This document shows, piece by piece, positions 31,649 through 42,600 of a stretch of DNA of 64,000 nt. The DNA lies in assembly GCF_030272615.1 (NCBI RefSeq), contig NC_081410.1:291151957-291215956 (forward strand), read 5' to 3'. A program made the translations under genes and the position numbers. The notes beneath the pieces were generated by a model. The model was not told where the DNA came from. It saw only the letters and a program-made list of their open reading frames with translations, and ran no database searches. The first letter of the stretch is position 1; every line of letters starts with the position of its first letter. The DNA is from Cryptomeria japonica. Lineage: Eukaryota; Streptophyta; Pinopsida; Cupressales; Cupressaceae.

Positions 31649-33823
31649 TGATAGACTTGTAAAGCACTGAGAGGGGGAGGGGGGTGAATTAGTGACACCA
31701 AAAATACTACTACTTTAAACACTGACCGGTAGATATCCTTAACAAGTTTGTTAAATAATATGTATGTAATCCAAAATGATATAACAACATCCACAATAAG
31801 TAAAAAATCCACCATAACACAAGTGTTTATACATGGAAAACCCAAATAGGTAAAAACCATGGTGAGATGGGACTCACAAGTTAACTATATGCAGTAATAG
31901 ATAACTAACCGGTTAAGGTCTACAAAGTGCTCTGCTAGGAGCGAATCCTGTTAAAGATCCCAAATCTTAGTTAAAATCTATACCCTGTAAAAGGTAGTAC
32001 CCTATAAGGAGTAACCTCGGTAGAGGATTTATGAATCCAAACTAATGGATCACCTGGTTAGAGGATTTGTAGAATGAAGCTTGTTAGAGCTTACACGGTT
32101 AGGGGATTTGACTGTTGCAATGATTAGAAAACAACAGGTGGTGTGATCTAGTAGTAGAACAACTTGCTTGTATAGATCCTCTTATGCGCACTCATTACTT
32201 CATTACCAACATACTTTGCAACTTAATGCTTCTGCCTTCGCACATAACATATCTCCTTTGCTCATACAAAATAATTCTTTGTGATGTCAATATATAGACA
32301 TTTACATTTCATGTCAGCCTCTAGAAATCATATCACAATTTCCTAGGTGCAGTATATCTGTTAGGTCCTGGAGACAACTGAGAGGGGGGGGGGGTGAATC
32401 AGTTGTCAAATAAATTCAAACCAAAAACTTATCAACCAACTTAATGCTTAATACTGATAAACCAGTTAAGTGTGTTGGTAGACAGTGTTAACAGTAAATT
32501 GCTATACCAGTAAGGATTAATGCATGAAACATAAACATAAAGTCATCCACAACACATGACACCAATATTTGTACGTGGATACCTTGTAAGGGGAAAATCC
32601 ATGGTGGGAAACCTTACCCACAATCAGATGATACTACTGCAAATAATAAGTGTACATAAAGGGGTCTGCACATGCAGAAAGGCCAACAACCTAGAGCTCA
32701 CTACTCAATCACAAAATGGGAGTCACATTGACTACAGTTGGATGGTTAAATCCAATAAGAATGTACTGCACAAAATAGCATCTTCATAAGCTAGATTCAG
32801 TACCGGTGTAATGCTGATATGCTTCTACAAAAACCTAACTTCACCTTCAAATGATGTCTTCGTGTATATCCCTGCTTGATCTCACATATACCTTCACTTA
32901 ATTCTTTTTCACATTCCACACTTAATCTTACAAATAAGATCTTACATTTATACCATACCCTAAGACCAATTTTAGTAGGTCGGCTCTACGAGATATTACA
33001 ATAAAAACATTTTACAAACAATATAATATCTGATGCAATAACTAATTGAACATGTCGGCTTAATGCATTTACAACAATAATAAATCATCTCCATAGCTTG
33101 CCATGCTGATCTGGAAAAGATAAACTTGCTGGTGTAACCCTAGATAACTTGGACCTATTTGCTGGTAAAAGAAAATATGCAAATATGAATATACCAATGA
33201 TTATTTCTTCAAAATAAAGTGTCCACATGATGTCTTCGACATTACCAAGTGTCTTCATATCATTCCAGGTATCGGTGAACAATATATCCTGCCGGTGAAC
33301 CATATACCAGTAATTGTTGCATAGTTTACTACTTGCCGGTGAATGTTGCTAGATCTCCAAAGTAGGTGTATTAGTAGGTGTTGACATCAATGACAGAACC
33401 ATACCAAAACAACAATAGTATCTTGTCAAACAATCATAACTCATCACAAAAATACTGCCAAAAATTATTGGTAAGGATAACTAATCACGACTAGTGATAA
33501 CTAATCACATAATCAATGAATACCGATTGGAACAAGCATTACCAGTTGGATTTAAACACATAAACCATTTATCCTTTGATTCTCCTTTGATAATCTTTGC
33601 TGGATCTTTAGGTTGATGCCAAGTTATGTATAACCAATGGTTGTCTCCATGTATATACCGGTTGTCACCATATATAGGTTAGATATAAACCTCTAGTATA
33701 CCGATTGTAATATAAACAACTTTGAAGTCACACCGGTAGACAATATGAACATATGTCTGGTATGTGTTTCATTAGTGACAATATATGATGAAGTTATTCA
33801 TTACAATCATCACCAAGCCAACA
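31649..33823 (-). repeat. Element 2 5' LTR, interrupted
   Basis: Two parts, 31649-32358 and 33415-33823, match 25308-26420 in order. The insertion point falls in the phrase GCAGT.TATCTGGTCAAAC of the uninterrupted copy. A hairpin with an oligo-G loop is at 31664-31696. Confidence 0.88.
32359..33414 (-). mobile_element. Solo LTR inside the 5' LTR of element 2
   Basis: A ~1056-bp unit with plus-strand borders TGTTAGGTCCTGG and AAAACAACA. It is related to the LTR at 59456-60554 (opposite strand), sharing GACAACTGA / TCAGTTGTC around an oligo-G loop (32373-32407) and the AGGTGTTGACATCAATGACA end. No internal region is present. The flanks are not a clean 5-bp repeat: TATCT occurs at 32355-32359 and 33419-33423, so a small indel has blurred one edge. 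Confidence 0.75.
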
Positions 33824-33828
33824 ACTTC
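33824..33828. repeat. Element 2 target duplication, right copy (ACTTC)
   Basis: Same five bases as 25303-25307, directly after the LTR end CCAACA. Confidence 0.9.
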
Positions 33829-33899
33829 AAGTTCTTCAACCTTTCAACATCATATTCTTTAAGTGCTACCTCAAGTTTCTTCTCCAAACTCATATCCAT
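33829..33899 (-). pseudogene. Element 1 ORF1, start piece
   Basis: ATG 33899 opens MDMSLEKKLEVALKEYDVER and ends KNLK at the insertion site of element 2. It continues at 25302. The same type of start (Leu/Glu-rich after a primer site and LRKI-like leader) is seen at 38211 and 61309. Confidence 0.8.
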
Positions 33900-33952
33900 G
33901 GATTCCAGATTTAGGATCTTCCTCAAGCTGTTAAAATTCCTCTGAGGCACAA

Positions 33953-33965
33953 GGCTCTGATACCA
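33953..33965 (-). other. Element 1 primer-binding site (initiator-Met type)
   Basis: Minus strand TGGTATCAGAGCC, two bases inside the 5' LTR. It exactly matches the classic plant initiator-Met tRNA priming site. Confidence 0.92.
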
Positions 33966-33967
33966 AT

Positions 33968-34900
33968 TGTTGGAATTAAAGAAAACTAAGAGGGGGAGGG
34001 GGGTGAATTAGTGTTCTACTAGAATGATCAATTTTAACCTTATGAAAACATGCATTCACCAACCGGTTTACAAATACATATAAAATTGAAAGAAGTAAAG
34101 CAACCAATAAGCCAATCACACAAATGAATACCATAACACACAAAATTATACGTGGAAAACCTCAAAGAGGAAAAACCATGGTGGGATTTGTGACCCACAA
34201 TATCAATCCACTGGTAATATGAAGAGATATTACAAAATATAGGGGCCTGCACTTGCAGGAAGGCTTACAGCCTAGAGCACACTGCTCAATCACAAAAATA
34301 GCCTCACTGACTACATAGAAATCTACACTATAGTCTAGAGAAATGATTGAACTGCAATGATAGCATCTTCTATGCCTGAATACAGTTCGATTAAGCTCTG
34401 TCTATTCCAGTCTGAAACCCTAAACCCTTACCGTAATACCCTCTTACATAAATATCCTCACATACATTATCTCTCTTATATATTTCTCATCTCCATTACA
34501 TATCCATATACTTGCCTATATATACATACTCTTTTATATCACAAAATGATATAATCAATTGACTTTTATACCCTTTACAAAATATCATGCCTTATGTCGG
34601 CTTACAAAGATAATTACAATATGAATATACATGTTGGCTCAATAACATAAACACATGAATATAAAAAATAATTGCTGATGCCGGATCTCCCAAATGATGT
34701 TGGCCTCCAATATCGATAACCTAAATGTGAACCATGGTGACCTGCATTGCCGGTACCGAAAGAATTCCTTCCAACCTGCTAGTGCTAGTGAAGTTTCTGC
34801 CGGTACACAACTAAACCAAAATATGAAGCCAAAACAAGTTGCCATGTTGCCATCGATAACAACATATTTAAACCAACCAATTGAGTGTCAATTTCCAACA
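33968..34900 (-). repeat. Element 1 5' LTR
   Basis: 933 bp, plus-strand borders TGTTGGAATTAAAG and ATTTCCAACA. It matches 19532-20478, with a shorter oligo-G loop in the end hairpin (33981-34016). The right flank CTTAA completes the target duplication. Confidence 0.92.
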
Positions 34901-36240
34901 CTTAAGACTCTTCATCTAGCAACATCTTTATTAGTAGAGGAAAAATAAAGTTTTATCAAAATTTTCAAAGAAAAACAAATAAATTTCACTTGGTCATATG
35001 TGGATATGCCTTTCTTGGATCTAGATTTCATAATGTACCAGTTATTAATAACTCCAAGGGTCAAGCTTGTGAAACAAAAGCTAAGAAAAATGCATCTACA
35101 TATAGCCTTGTTGGTGAAATATGAATTGAAAAAGCTATTGGATGTAGGGTTTATTAGATCTATCAATTATGCAAAGTGGACTTCAAATAAAGTACCTATT
35201 TAAAAACCAAACAAGAGCATTATGATATGCACAAATTTTAGAGACTTGAGCAGAGCATGTCTAAAGGATTATTTTCCTTTGCCAAACATAGATATTATTA
35301 TGGATCTGACCACAGGTCATGCTATTTTATCTCTGATGAATGACATTTATGGTTATAATCAGATAATAATAGCCCTAGAATACCAAGACAAAACTCCTTT
35401 TACCTATCCTTGGGGAACATACTGTTGGAACATCATGCCATTTGGACTACAAAATGCAAGTGCCACATATTAGAGAGAAATGACCACAACCATCCATGAC
35501 ATGATGCATACCTTTATGGAAGATTATCTTGATGATATTTTAGGAAAATCATACACCGAGAAAGAGAACCTCACCATTCTAGAGAAGATCTTTTATTGTA
35601 TGGAGAAATTTAATGTGCGCCTTAATCCAAAGAAGTGCATCTTTGTAGTAACATTTATTAAACTCCTAGGATACATTGTATCAACAAATAGAATAGAGGT
35701 AGACCATGAAAAATTAAAAGAAATCATGGAGATGTTGTCTCCCAAGAATATCAGTCAGCTTCGCTCACTACAAGGAAAATTGCAGTCTATCCATAGATTA
35801 ATCTCACAAATAGCTGACCGATGTCATCCTTTTTCACATCTTTTGCATAGAAATGTACCTTTCAAGTGGGATGATAAGTGTGAAGAAGCTTTCCAAATTT
35901 TAAAAGAGTATTTGATGTATCCACCAATCCTCATGCCTCCTATTGAAGGAAAACCCCTTCTGCTTTATATATTGGCAACACAAGCATCTCTTGGTGCTCT
36001 CTTAGCTCAAGAAGACTTTGAGGGGAAGGAAATGGAAATTTATTACATTGAGTAGGACTCTTGTAGGCTATGAATTAAACTAAACTCCAATTGAGCATGC
36101 ATTATTGGTTGTAGTTTTTGCATCTCAAAAATTGTGCCACTACATGTTAACTCATCTAATAAAACTTGTAGCCAAGATAGACTCCTTACAGTATTTGCTC
36201 AGCAAGGTAGATTTGACAAGAATATTCAATCAATAGTATA
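34901..36240 (+). pseudogene. pol: Ty3/gypsy reverse transcriptase and RNase H
   Basis: RT copies the element RNA into DNA and RNase H removes the RNA. After CTTAA the pol reading resumes. RLVKQKLRKMH-type and DVGFIRSINYAKWTSN segments (35060-35200) precede TNFRDLSRACLKDYFPLPNI and MPFGLQNASATY. The YxDD box is present as EDYLDDILGKS (35520-35555). The first catalytic Asp is replaced: the usual FMDGYSGYNQI reads LMNDIYGYNQI. Stops are TAA 35200 and TAG 35471 (ATY-stop-REM, where Gln is usual). RNase H begins ILATQASLGALLAQED and continues after a one-base shift near 36045 (LSRTLVGYELN) to about 36240 (IDSLQYLLSKVDLTRIF). It then ends abruptly, with no integrase. Confidence 0.9.
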
Positions 36241-37168
36241 CATCTTCGTAAGTTTTAGAAATGAGTTTCTTCAAAACCTAGATGCAAGGGGCAAAAATAC
36301 AAAAAAACTAAAAATCAAGAAAAGTACAAAAAACAAAAAAATAGGAAAAATACAAAAAAAATCATTGAATCAGAAAAAGTGCAATAAAAATAAAGTGGTG
36401 AAAACTTGGCAACATGAGCTGCTTGTGACAAACCAACTCTTCTATATATTTGGATTTTAGGATTCCTTCCACATCCATAATCATTGTACATATCCATAAT
36501 AAAACCTCCTACCCATTTCTATTTGATCATATCATGATATTCCACATTCATGATCATTGTAAATATCCCATTAATAAATTCCTACCATGGCTTGTGAGCT
36601 AGTGCTTCCATACACCTATCTTATTCCATTGATAATAAATAGTCATCCATCTTTCCATAATTCATCCATCCATAATAAGGAAGTTCATTCCTATGCTAGG
36701 GGCAAATCCTCAACCTAGTTATGAAGTAGGATCCTTGAATGTCACACTTCAGAGGATAACAATTTGAATTTTGATACACAGATGACAAGCAACATAACAA
36801 CATAGTTTAAACAAAATCATGAGATGGACTATTGAACGATGAATGCAACTCAAACATGAAACATCGATTTACAAACTCAATCAAATAAAGTGATGCCAAT
36901 TTATATTAGAAACTATTTGAATGGGATGATCATATCTATTTTGATAAGAAAACATATCTATGGCAAAGAAGGTTCAATGTTTGTATCTTTATTTTTGTTA
37001 ATCATGTTTCCTATGCTACTCGAGGATGTCTGAGACTAGAGAATCTATGATGGGGCATGGTTATTTTATTTCTTTTCTACTTATGGATTATTCTTCAATA
37101 ATGTGTATACTCATCTAAGGAATGATTAGAAAAAGATCATCGAGGATGTTTCGAGTTATGCATGAAAG
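36241..37168. other. Region after Ty3 RNase H, no gene
   Basis: An A-rich, Lys-coding-looking stretch (36295-36400) is followed by AT-rich spacer. GATGGGGCATGG near 37049 could be a polypurine tract with an LTR start, but no partner LTR is found upstream of gag. The integrase that should follow RNase H is missing, so a deletion is likely around 36240-36300. Confidence 0.45.
37164..37168. repeat. Element 3 target duplication, left copy (GAAAG)
   Basis: GAAAG precedes the LTR start TGTTGGCAATTG and recurs at 44507-44511. Confidence 0.9.
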
Positions 37169-38142
37169 TGTTGGCAATTGACACTCATCCGGTAAGGGTT
37201 AATGGTTTTTAGGGTTGTTATTGATGGTAACTCTTCTTCAGGTGATTGAAGATTTTTTGGGTTATCCGGCATCAACCACCATTCATTTCAGTTACCGACA
37301 TTCACTTTACTTCACAACCAGCTAAGTCCAGATCCCAATAACATGAATTTGGAACTCGGTATTGGATAGGACCTAACTAGGAGATCTTAAGGCCCCGATC
37401 ATTTATTTCATAGATTTTATGGTAACATGTGAAGGCCGACATGGTCATTGGGATTATGTTTGAGATTCATTATATTTCGGTAGCCGACAGGTTTATAATT
37501 TTTATTAAAGCTGACATGGTGGAAGATAGAAGGATATTTAAGGAGATCCTTTCAACAATAGATCGAAGAAGTGGTGGAATGTGAATATTTGGTTGCGAAT
37601 TATTTAGTGATTATCAGTATACATTTTGGTCAGTGATTAGGAGCGTTTATGTGCAGTTTCACATGCACAGCATAATGAGTAGTAGAACAAGGCAAACCAT
37701 AGCATCAACAAACTAGTACACAGTGAGGGTTATCAGAGCATGAACCAAAACTTATCCAGCATGGTTAGATGCATCTTATAAGTTCATTCTACTTTTTGAT
37801 TACTTTGTAATGTTTTGCAAGTCAGTGAAACTTCCCATTCCGTGTTTGAGCAGTGAGCTCTAGGTTGATGGCCTGATTGCATATGCAATCCCCTACATGT
37901 AATATTTGTATACCTTGATCAAGTATGTAAATATTCTTTGTATTAAGCCCACCGTGGTTTTTCCCTTTGTAGGGTTTTCCACGTATAAATATTGGTGTTA
38001 TGGTGTTGCCTCTTTATGTGTTATTTGGTGTATGCACTTTAATTTTATTTACTATTAATTGGTTAATAATAATAAGTTCCAAATTGTCATTACCGGTAGA
38101 ACACTGATTCACCCCCCCTCTTAGTGTTCTTGGATTCCAACA
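37169..38142 (+). repeat. Element 3 5' LTR
   Basis: 974 bp, TGTTGGCAATTGACACTC to TTGGATTCCAACA. The hairpin GAACACTGA / TTAGTGTTC with an oligo-C loop is at 38099-38129. The core GTGGTTTTTCCCTTTGTAGG and TTTTCCACGTA is at about 37952-37985. Confidence 0.93.
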
Positions 38143-38144
38143 AT

Positions 38145-38157
38145 TGGTATAAGAGCC
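38145..38157 (+). other. Element 3 primer-binding site
   Basis: TGGTATAAGAGCC, two bases inside the LTR. It has one substitution relative to the initiator-Met consensus. Confidence 0.85.
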
Positions 38158-38210
38158 TAGTTCCTTGGAAGAAGTTTAACCACTTGAGGAAGATCCAAAA
38201 GTTGAAATCA

Positions 38211-39286
38211 ATGGAAACCGGTTTGCAGTAGCAACTTCGACTTGCTCTTGAGGATCTTGATAATGAGTAGATGGAGAGTAGTAATCTGAAAAATGAACTA
38301 AAGCAAGCTAGAGAACACATCATTTCATTACAAGGAAAGATTTCAGTTGTTAAGGCTAAGAGAAGGGAACTTTGTGATTAATTGCAAAATTAGAACAATG
38401 CCAGAAACTCACTTAGGAAGATGTTATGAAGGATCAATGCCAGAAACTCACTCAGGAGAACACTATCTTAAAGAATGAGATACAAGCCCTAGTCATGAGA
38501 ATGTGCAAGGAGATTGAGGACATAAAGAAAAATGAAGAAAACCTAGCTCAAGCATTGAAGGATAGATCTGGTGAATGCAACAGATCGACACATGAGAATG
38601 ACATGCTGAAACTTGAGTTGACCCAGTCCTAGAAGAATGAACAGGAACTTGAGAGACAAATTATAATCATGAAAGATGACCTGGTTATTACAAATGAGTA
38701 TGAGGACAAGTTCAATGATATCTCTACTAAACTTGATGAACTCTGAAGAATTATAGAGATGCTAATGACAAGAGAGGTCTTGGTTATGAAGAAGGAGAAA
38801 GCTCTAGCACTTCATAGCAGAACTAGAAATCACTGATAAGACAACCTAATGCTCACAAATTCAATGGTACATGCTTTGTTTGCAATAAATATGGTCATAT
38901 GGATAGTTAGTACAAAAATAGGAATAATCAGAATAATACATCATTCACTGGTCTTGGAAATGTAAGATGTCATGCATGTAGAAAAATTGGACACATGGCT
39001 AACCAATGTAGATCAAATGGAAATCAAGGAAATCTAGGGTTTAACAAAGAAATTCAGAAAAACAATATTGTCTGTTATGCATGCAACAAGGCTGGACATA
39101 TTACTAAATATTGCAGAAGTAAGAACCCACTAGAAACTAATGGAAATGCTTATGAGAAGGGAAAGGCAAAAGTGGATGACATAAACAACAACATGAGAAA
39201 AGATGGGTAAGAAGATCAAATACACAACTGACAGATCACCCAGTAGAGTCATCAGGTTCTACACTGGTAGCAAATACAATCGATAA
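38211..39286 (+). pseudogene. Element 3 ORF1: coiled coil plus CCHC zinc knuckles
   Basis: ATG 38211 (METGLQ then TAG) follows the primer site by 53 bp. About 200 residues of coiled coil follow, including MKDQCQKLTQENTILKNEIQ and ENLAQALKDRSGECN. A short duplication of TGCCAGAAACTCACT lies at 38398-38452. Stops are mainly TAG. Three knuckles follow: CFVCNKYGHMDS then TAG (Gln position) and Tyr in place of the last Cys, CHACRKIGHMANQC and CYACNKAGHITKYC (38870-39120). The frame ends near the TAACTAA at 39284-39290, inside a hairpin. It is a Gag-like nucleic-acid-binding protein by architecture. Confidence 0.85.
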
Positions 39287-39305
39287 CTAAGGCACTTTGC
39301 CTTAG
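39287..39305 (+). other. Hairpin at the end of ORF1, element 3
   Basis: CTAAGGCA-CTT-TGCCTTAG, a perfect 8-bp stem with a 3-base loop, followed by GGGG. It has the same stem as element 1 in the same position relative to ORF1. Confidence 0.7.
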
Positions 39306-39669
39306 GGGAAGGAAAATCATTGAAGATCATGCGAATACCTCAGATTGGATCTATAGTCAAAGAATTTTGACTGCGGATAGGTACTCAATAAATTTTAGGA
39401 GTTTACTGGAACCTACTTGCAGACTATGTGAACTAGTAATGCTTCTCAAAAGCATTTATGATAGTGAATAGGGTTAATGATGATAAAAGGGAAAAGTAAA
39501 GTTCTTTTCGTCACACAGCGATCAAGTATTCAGATGAGCGATTTTCAGAGCGATTCAGGGTTCAAGGCGATTTGTGCAAGCACTTTATTTTCAAAAGCAA
39601 TTTCGTCTCTCGACAGTGTCTTGAGGTATTTATCATTTGCAAAAACCCTAGTTTCCATATCAGGTTATT

Positions 39670-42600
39670 ATGGCTTCTTCATCATTGAACATCGACACTC
39701 CTTTGGTGGTGAAAATAAAGTACCGCCCCCATCTAGTTTTCAAGAAACATCCTTTCAAGTCTATTTTGGATGAACCATTGGGTGCATTTTTGAGCGTTTG
39801 TCATGGTACTCTTCACACTGAGGATATTAGGGCATACATACATTGCAATATTGAGGAGGTTGGAGGATATGAGTTGTCCTACATTTTCACAGAAAAACTA
39901 ATCACCGACAACCAGCTAAAACCAAAATTTGAACACTTGTAGAGGAAGGGTTTCACTCAGTTCATGGACTTTCCTACTTTTGATGAGGTAGAATGGGTGC
40001 GATATGTTTTAAACCACATTCATAGAGATTTTATCTAGTTGGACCAACTGTACAATATTATAGAGGAAGTGATCAAGAATGTTTTCTGTTTACACAAATT
40101 TGGAGGTGTACCCAACCTTAGGTGCAAGCTTTCTAACACTGAACTCAATAAACTCACTGGTGCTACTTTTGATGGATGATCTATGAGAGTTGATGATGTA
40201 AGGGATATTGATGTGAAATTTTCCACGATGATTATAGGTTATCAAGTTTATCAGTCTAACCAAGTGAACTCTTTCTTCGACAACAAAATCTTGGTTGGTC
40301 ATCAAATGGTTAAGGAGGATGCACACTACGATCTTTGCAACGTAATGCTGAAACAACTCATGTCAACGTAATGGTATGGATATTTTGTTATCTATTTGGT
40401 ATTTTACTTTTTGGTACAGTTCCCAGTTTTAGAAAGATTCAGTAGGCTTTTGACCACCCGGTAGCATCTCAGATAGGTGAAATTTTGGATAGGCAAGGGG
40501 ATAAGATGAGCAAGGCAAATCTAAGGGCATTTTTCAAGACTTTTTAAGAAGAAATGAAGAATAGATCTAGGATCCCTAAATCTATAGTAGAAAAATATAA
40601 GGACACTATATGTTTTATGGTTAATAAAGATGAATTCATGATGGAAGCTATACAACCAAGAATAATTTGGATCATACCAATGGGATATGAGGTGGATGAG
40701 GCCACACTGGATGCCTATGCACAACACCTACTACAAGCACCGATAAATGAAAAGGAAGAATTTTTTTGGAACAAACCAAGAGAATGGACTTAAGGTTCAC
40801 CAGAAACAGGTTGCACCAACAATAACAAAGAAAATGACTAAGGTTGCAACAAAATATCTTTTTGGTGAAGGTCATGATAGGGCAGAAGTTGAATAGAAAG
40901 TTAAAATTCTTGAAGCCCGTAGGAAAGAAGAGATGAAGAAGAAGAGGAAAGATGAAAGAGGAAAGGGAAGCTTGTAAAGCATCTCAAGCCACTCTCAATG
41001 TGGTCCCGATACAAAGAGAGACTTCCAAGAAACCGGAAGCACCATCCACAGAGCCTGCTACTTCTAAACCGACTAAGTAGAAGGCCACTAGACAAACATG
41101 CCTGTTTCTTCTGAGGAAAAAAAATCAGATGAGGGTGTTAAAGAAATTCCAAAGAAGAAAGGCATAGAGAGGGAGAAGAAGGAGGAGCTAAAGAAAGAAC
41201 CTGTCAAGGAGACTCCCTAGAAGCCTAGGATAACAATTGTACATAAGAGAAAACCTAAGTCAAATGAGCAGTCCCAACTGGAAGCAAAGAGGAGAACCGG
41301 TAAGAAGAAGTTGGAAGCTCAAGATTTAATTGATCAGATTATTAATGATGGGAATTTAGATAATATTTCTTGATTCTTTGATGAATTTGAGGAGAATGAT
41401 AAGAAGAAAATTGAGGAAGCAATTCTTCTATATCTTTTTTCTTCTATTAGGGAATTAATTGAACTTGAGAAAATTTTGCCTAAATAATTGAATGATAAGT
41501 TAGAGGCCAGAAAATTATATGCTCAAACTCTGGAGCAACAAATAAAAGAGAAAGAATTGGTTAATCTCTGTCCCACAATAACCCCTCTAGAGATGATAGA
41601 GTCAATTAATAAAACCGGCTCATACAAATTTAATCTCAAGCACAGAATAAACAATCTAATGTTGGAAAGATTTGAGGAGATTTAAAAGGAAACTTTAGAT
41701 ATTTGGGTGAGAATTATTTTGAGTTTGGGTTATGAGCTTAGTCCTAGTTTTGTGCAATCTTAGAATATTCAGTTACCAATAGGTCAGCATCCGATAGAAC
41801 AACAAATTGTACATACTAAGAAACTGGCTAGCACTCCACCAACTACCACTGTACCGGTTAGCGAGTCACATTTTACATCAGAGGATTTACCGACAGACAA
41901 TGTATAGATTATAGAGGACATAAAGGCACATATAGATAAGGATACAATTAATAAGTGTGCAGAGGATGTTTAGGATTTGGATAGAGCACCAAGTGGTGAA
42001 GCCACTGGTGCACAAGAGAAACAATTCTAAGGTTATCTCATCGACAGACAAGGGTAAGGAAGCTATGATGGGACTCTCTTTCGGCTTGGAAATTGACACT
42101 ACAACATTAGCCAAAGGGAATTTGTCACAAATTTCTATCAGGTTTGACAAACCCTATCACAAAATGTCACCGATAGAGAAAATTTTTGTAGCAACAGCTC
42201 TTCAAGGTCAAGCTACCCAGGAATTGGCTGAGGAAGAGTCAAAAGACATAAAATTAATTGAATGCAATTTTGAAGTTTTGAACCGGTTAGTACTATAATT
42301 TCAACCACAAGAAAGTGCAAGCTCATCTAGTAAACTGGAAGAAATTATTAATTTTATTCCTAAGCACTATGATTCCTTATTGAAAATTTTATTAATGGAG
42401 GCTGAAGAAAATTTTGTTGCAGCCCATAAGTTAACTTTTTTTGCAAATGATTGAGATTGGTAAAGGAAAACTCCAAACTTTTTTTCAATCCATTGATGCA
42501 ACTTTGGTGAAAGGAGGTAATGTATATAAGACTTGTCTAGATTTTGGTAAATTCACAAAATCCATAAACAAGCTGTTAGAGTATTCGGGTCTTTACTTGA

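Larger units (their letters stand above)
25308..33823 (-). mobile_element. Element 2: second copy of the two-ORF non-autonomous LTR family
   Basis: LTRs are 25308-26420 (3') and 31649-33823 (5', interrupted by a solo LTR at 32359-33414), flanked by ACTTC on both sides. The primer site is TGGTATCAAAGCC, next to the 5' LTR. The polypurine GCCAAAGGGAGAGAT is next to the 3' LTR. ORF1 and ORF2 are arranged as in elements 1 and 3. It is about 7.5 kb without the solo LTR. It lies in ORF1 of element 1. Confidence 0.9.
19532..34900 (-). mobile_element. Element 1: non-autonomous LTR retrotransposon with two unknown-type ORFs
   Basis: LTRs 19532-20478 (3') and 33968-34900 (5') are flanked by the 5-bp duplication CTTAA. 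Next to the 5' LTR is a primer site matching TGGTATCAGAGCC, the usual initiator-Met tRNA site. Next to the 3' LTR is the polypurine AAAGGGGGAGAT. On the minus strand it encodes ORF1 (coiled coil and CCHC knuckles) and ORF2 (unknown). No RT, RNase H or integrase motif is seen. Element 2 is inserted in its ORF1 at 25303-33828. Without that insertion the element is about 6.8 kb. It lies inside the pol region of the Ty3 element. Confidence 0.9.
3443..36240 (+). mobile_element. Decayed Ty3/gypsy element, split by a hAT element and by nested LTR element 1
   Basis: Gag, protease, reverse transcriptase and RNase H pieces occur in Ty3/gypsy order on the plus strand in three blocks: 3443-4458, 16855-19531 and 34901-36240. 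Joining the blocks after leaving out one copy of each target duplication gives continuous gag and pol reading across both junctions. No integrase is found after RNase H and no LTR pair could be matched. The element is the oldest layer of the nest. It carries many stops, frameshifts, a 60-bp internal duplication and a substituted RT catalytic residue. Confidence 0.85.

Noticed and set aside
32355-33423. Clean target duplication TATCT for the solo LTR
   Set aside because: The repeat does not abut the TG...CA borders of the LTR; a small indel must have occurred, so the exact edge is left open.
37049-37168. Start of a Ty3 3' LTR after GATGGGGCA
   Set aside because: No matching sequence upstream of gag could be found, so there is no LTR pair to support it.
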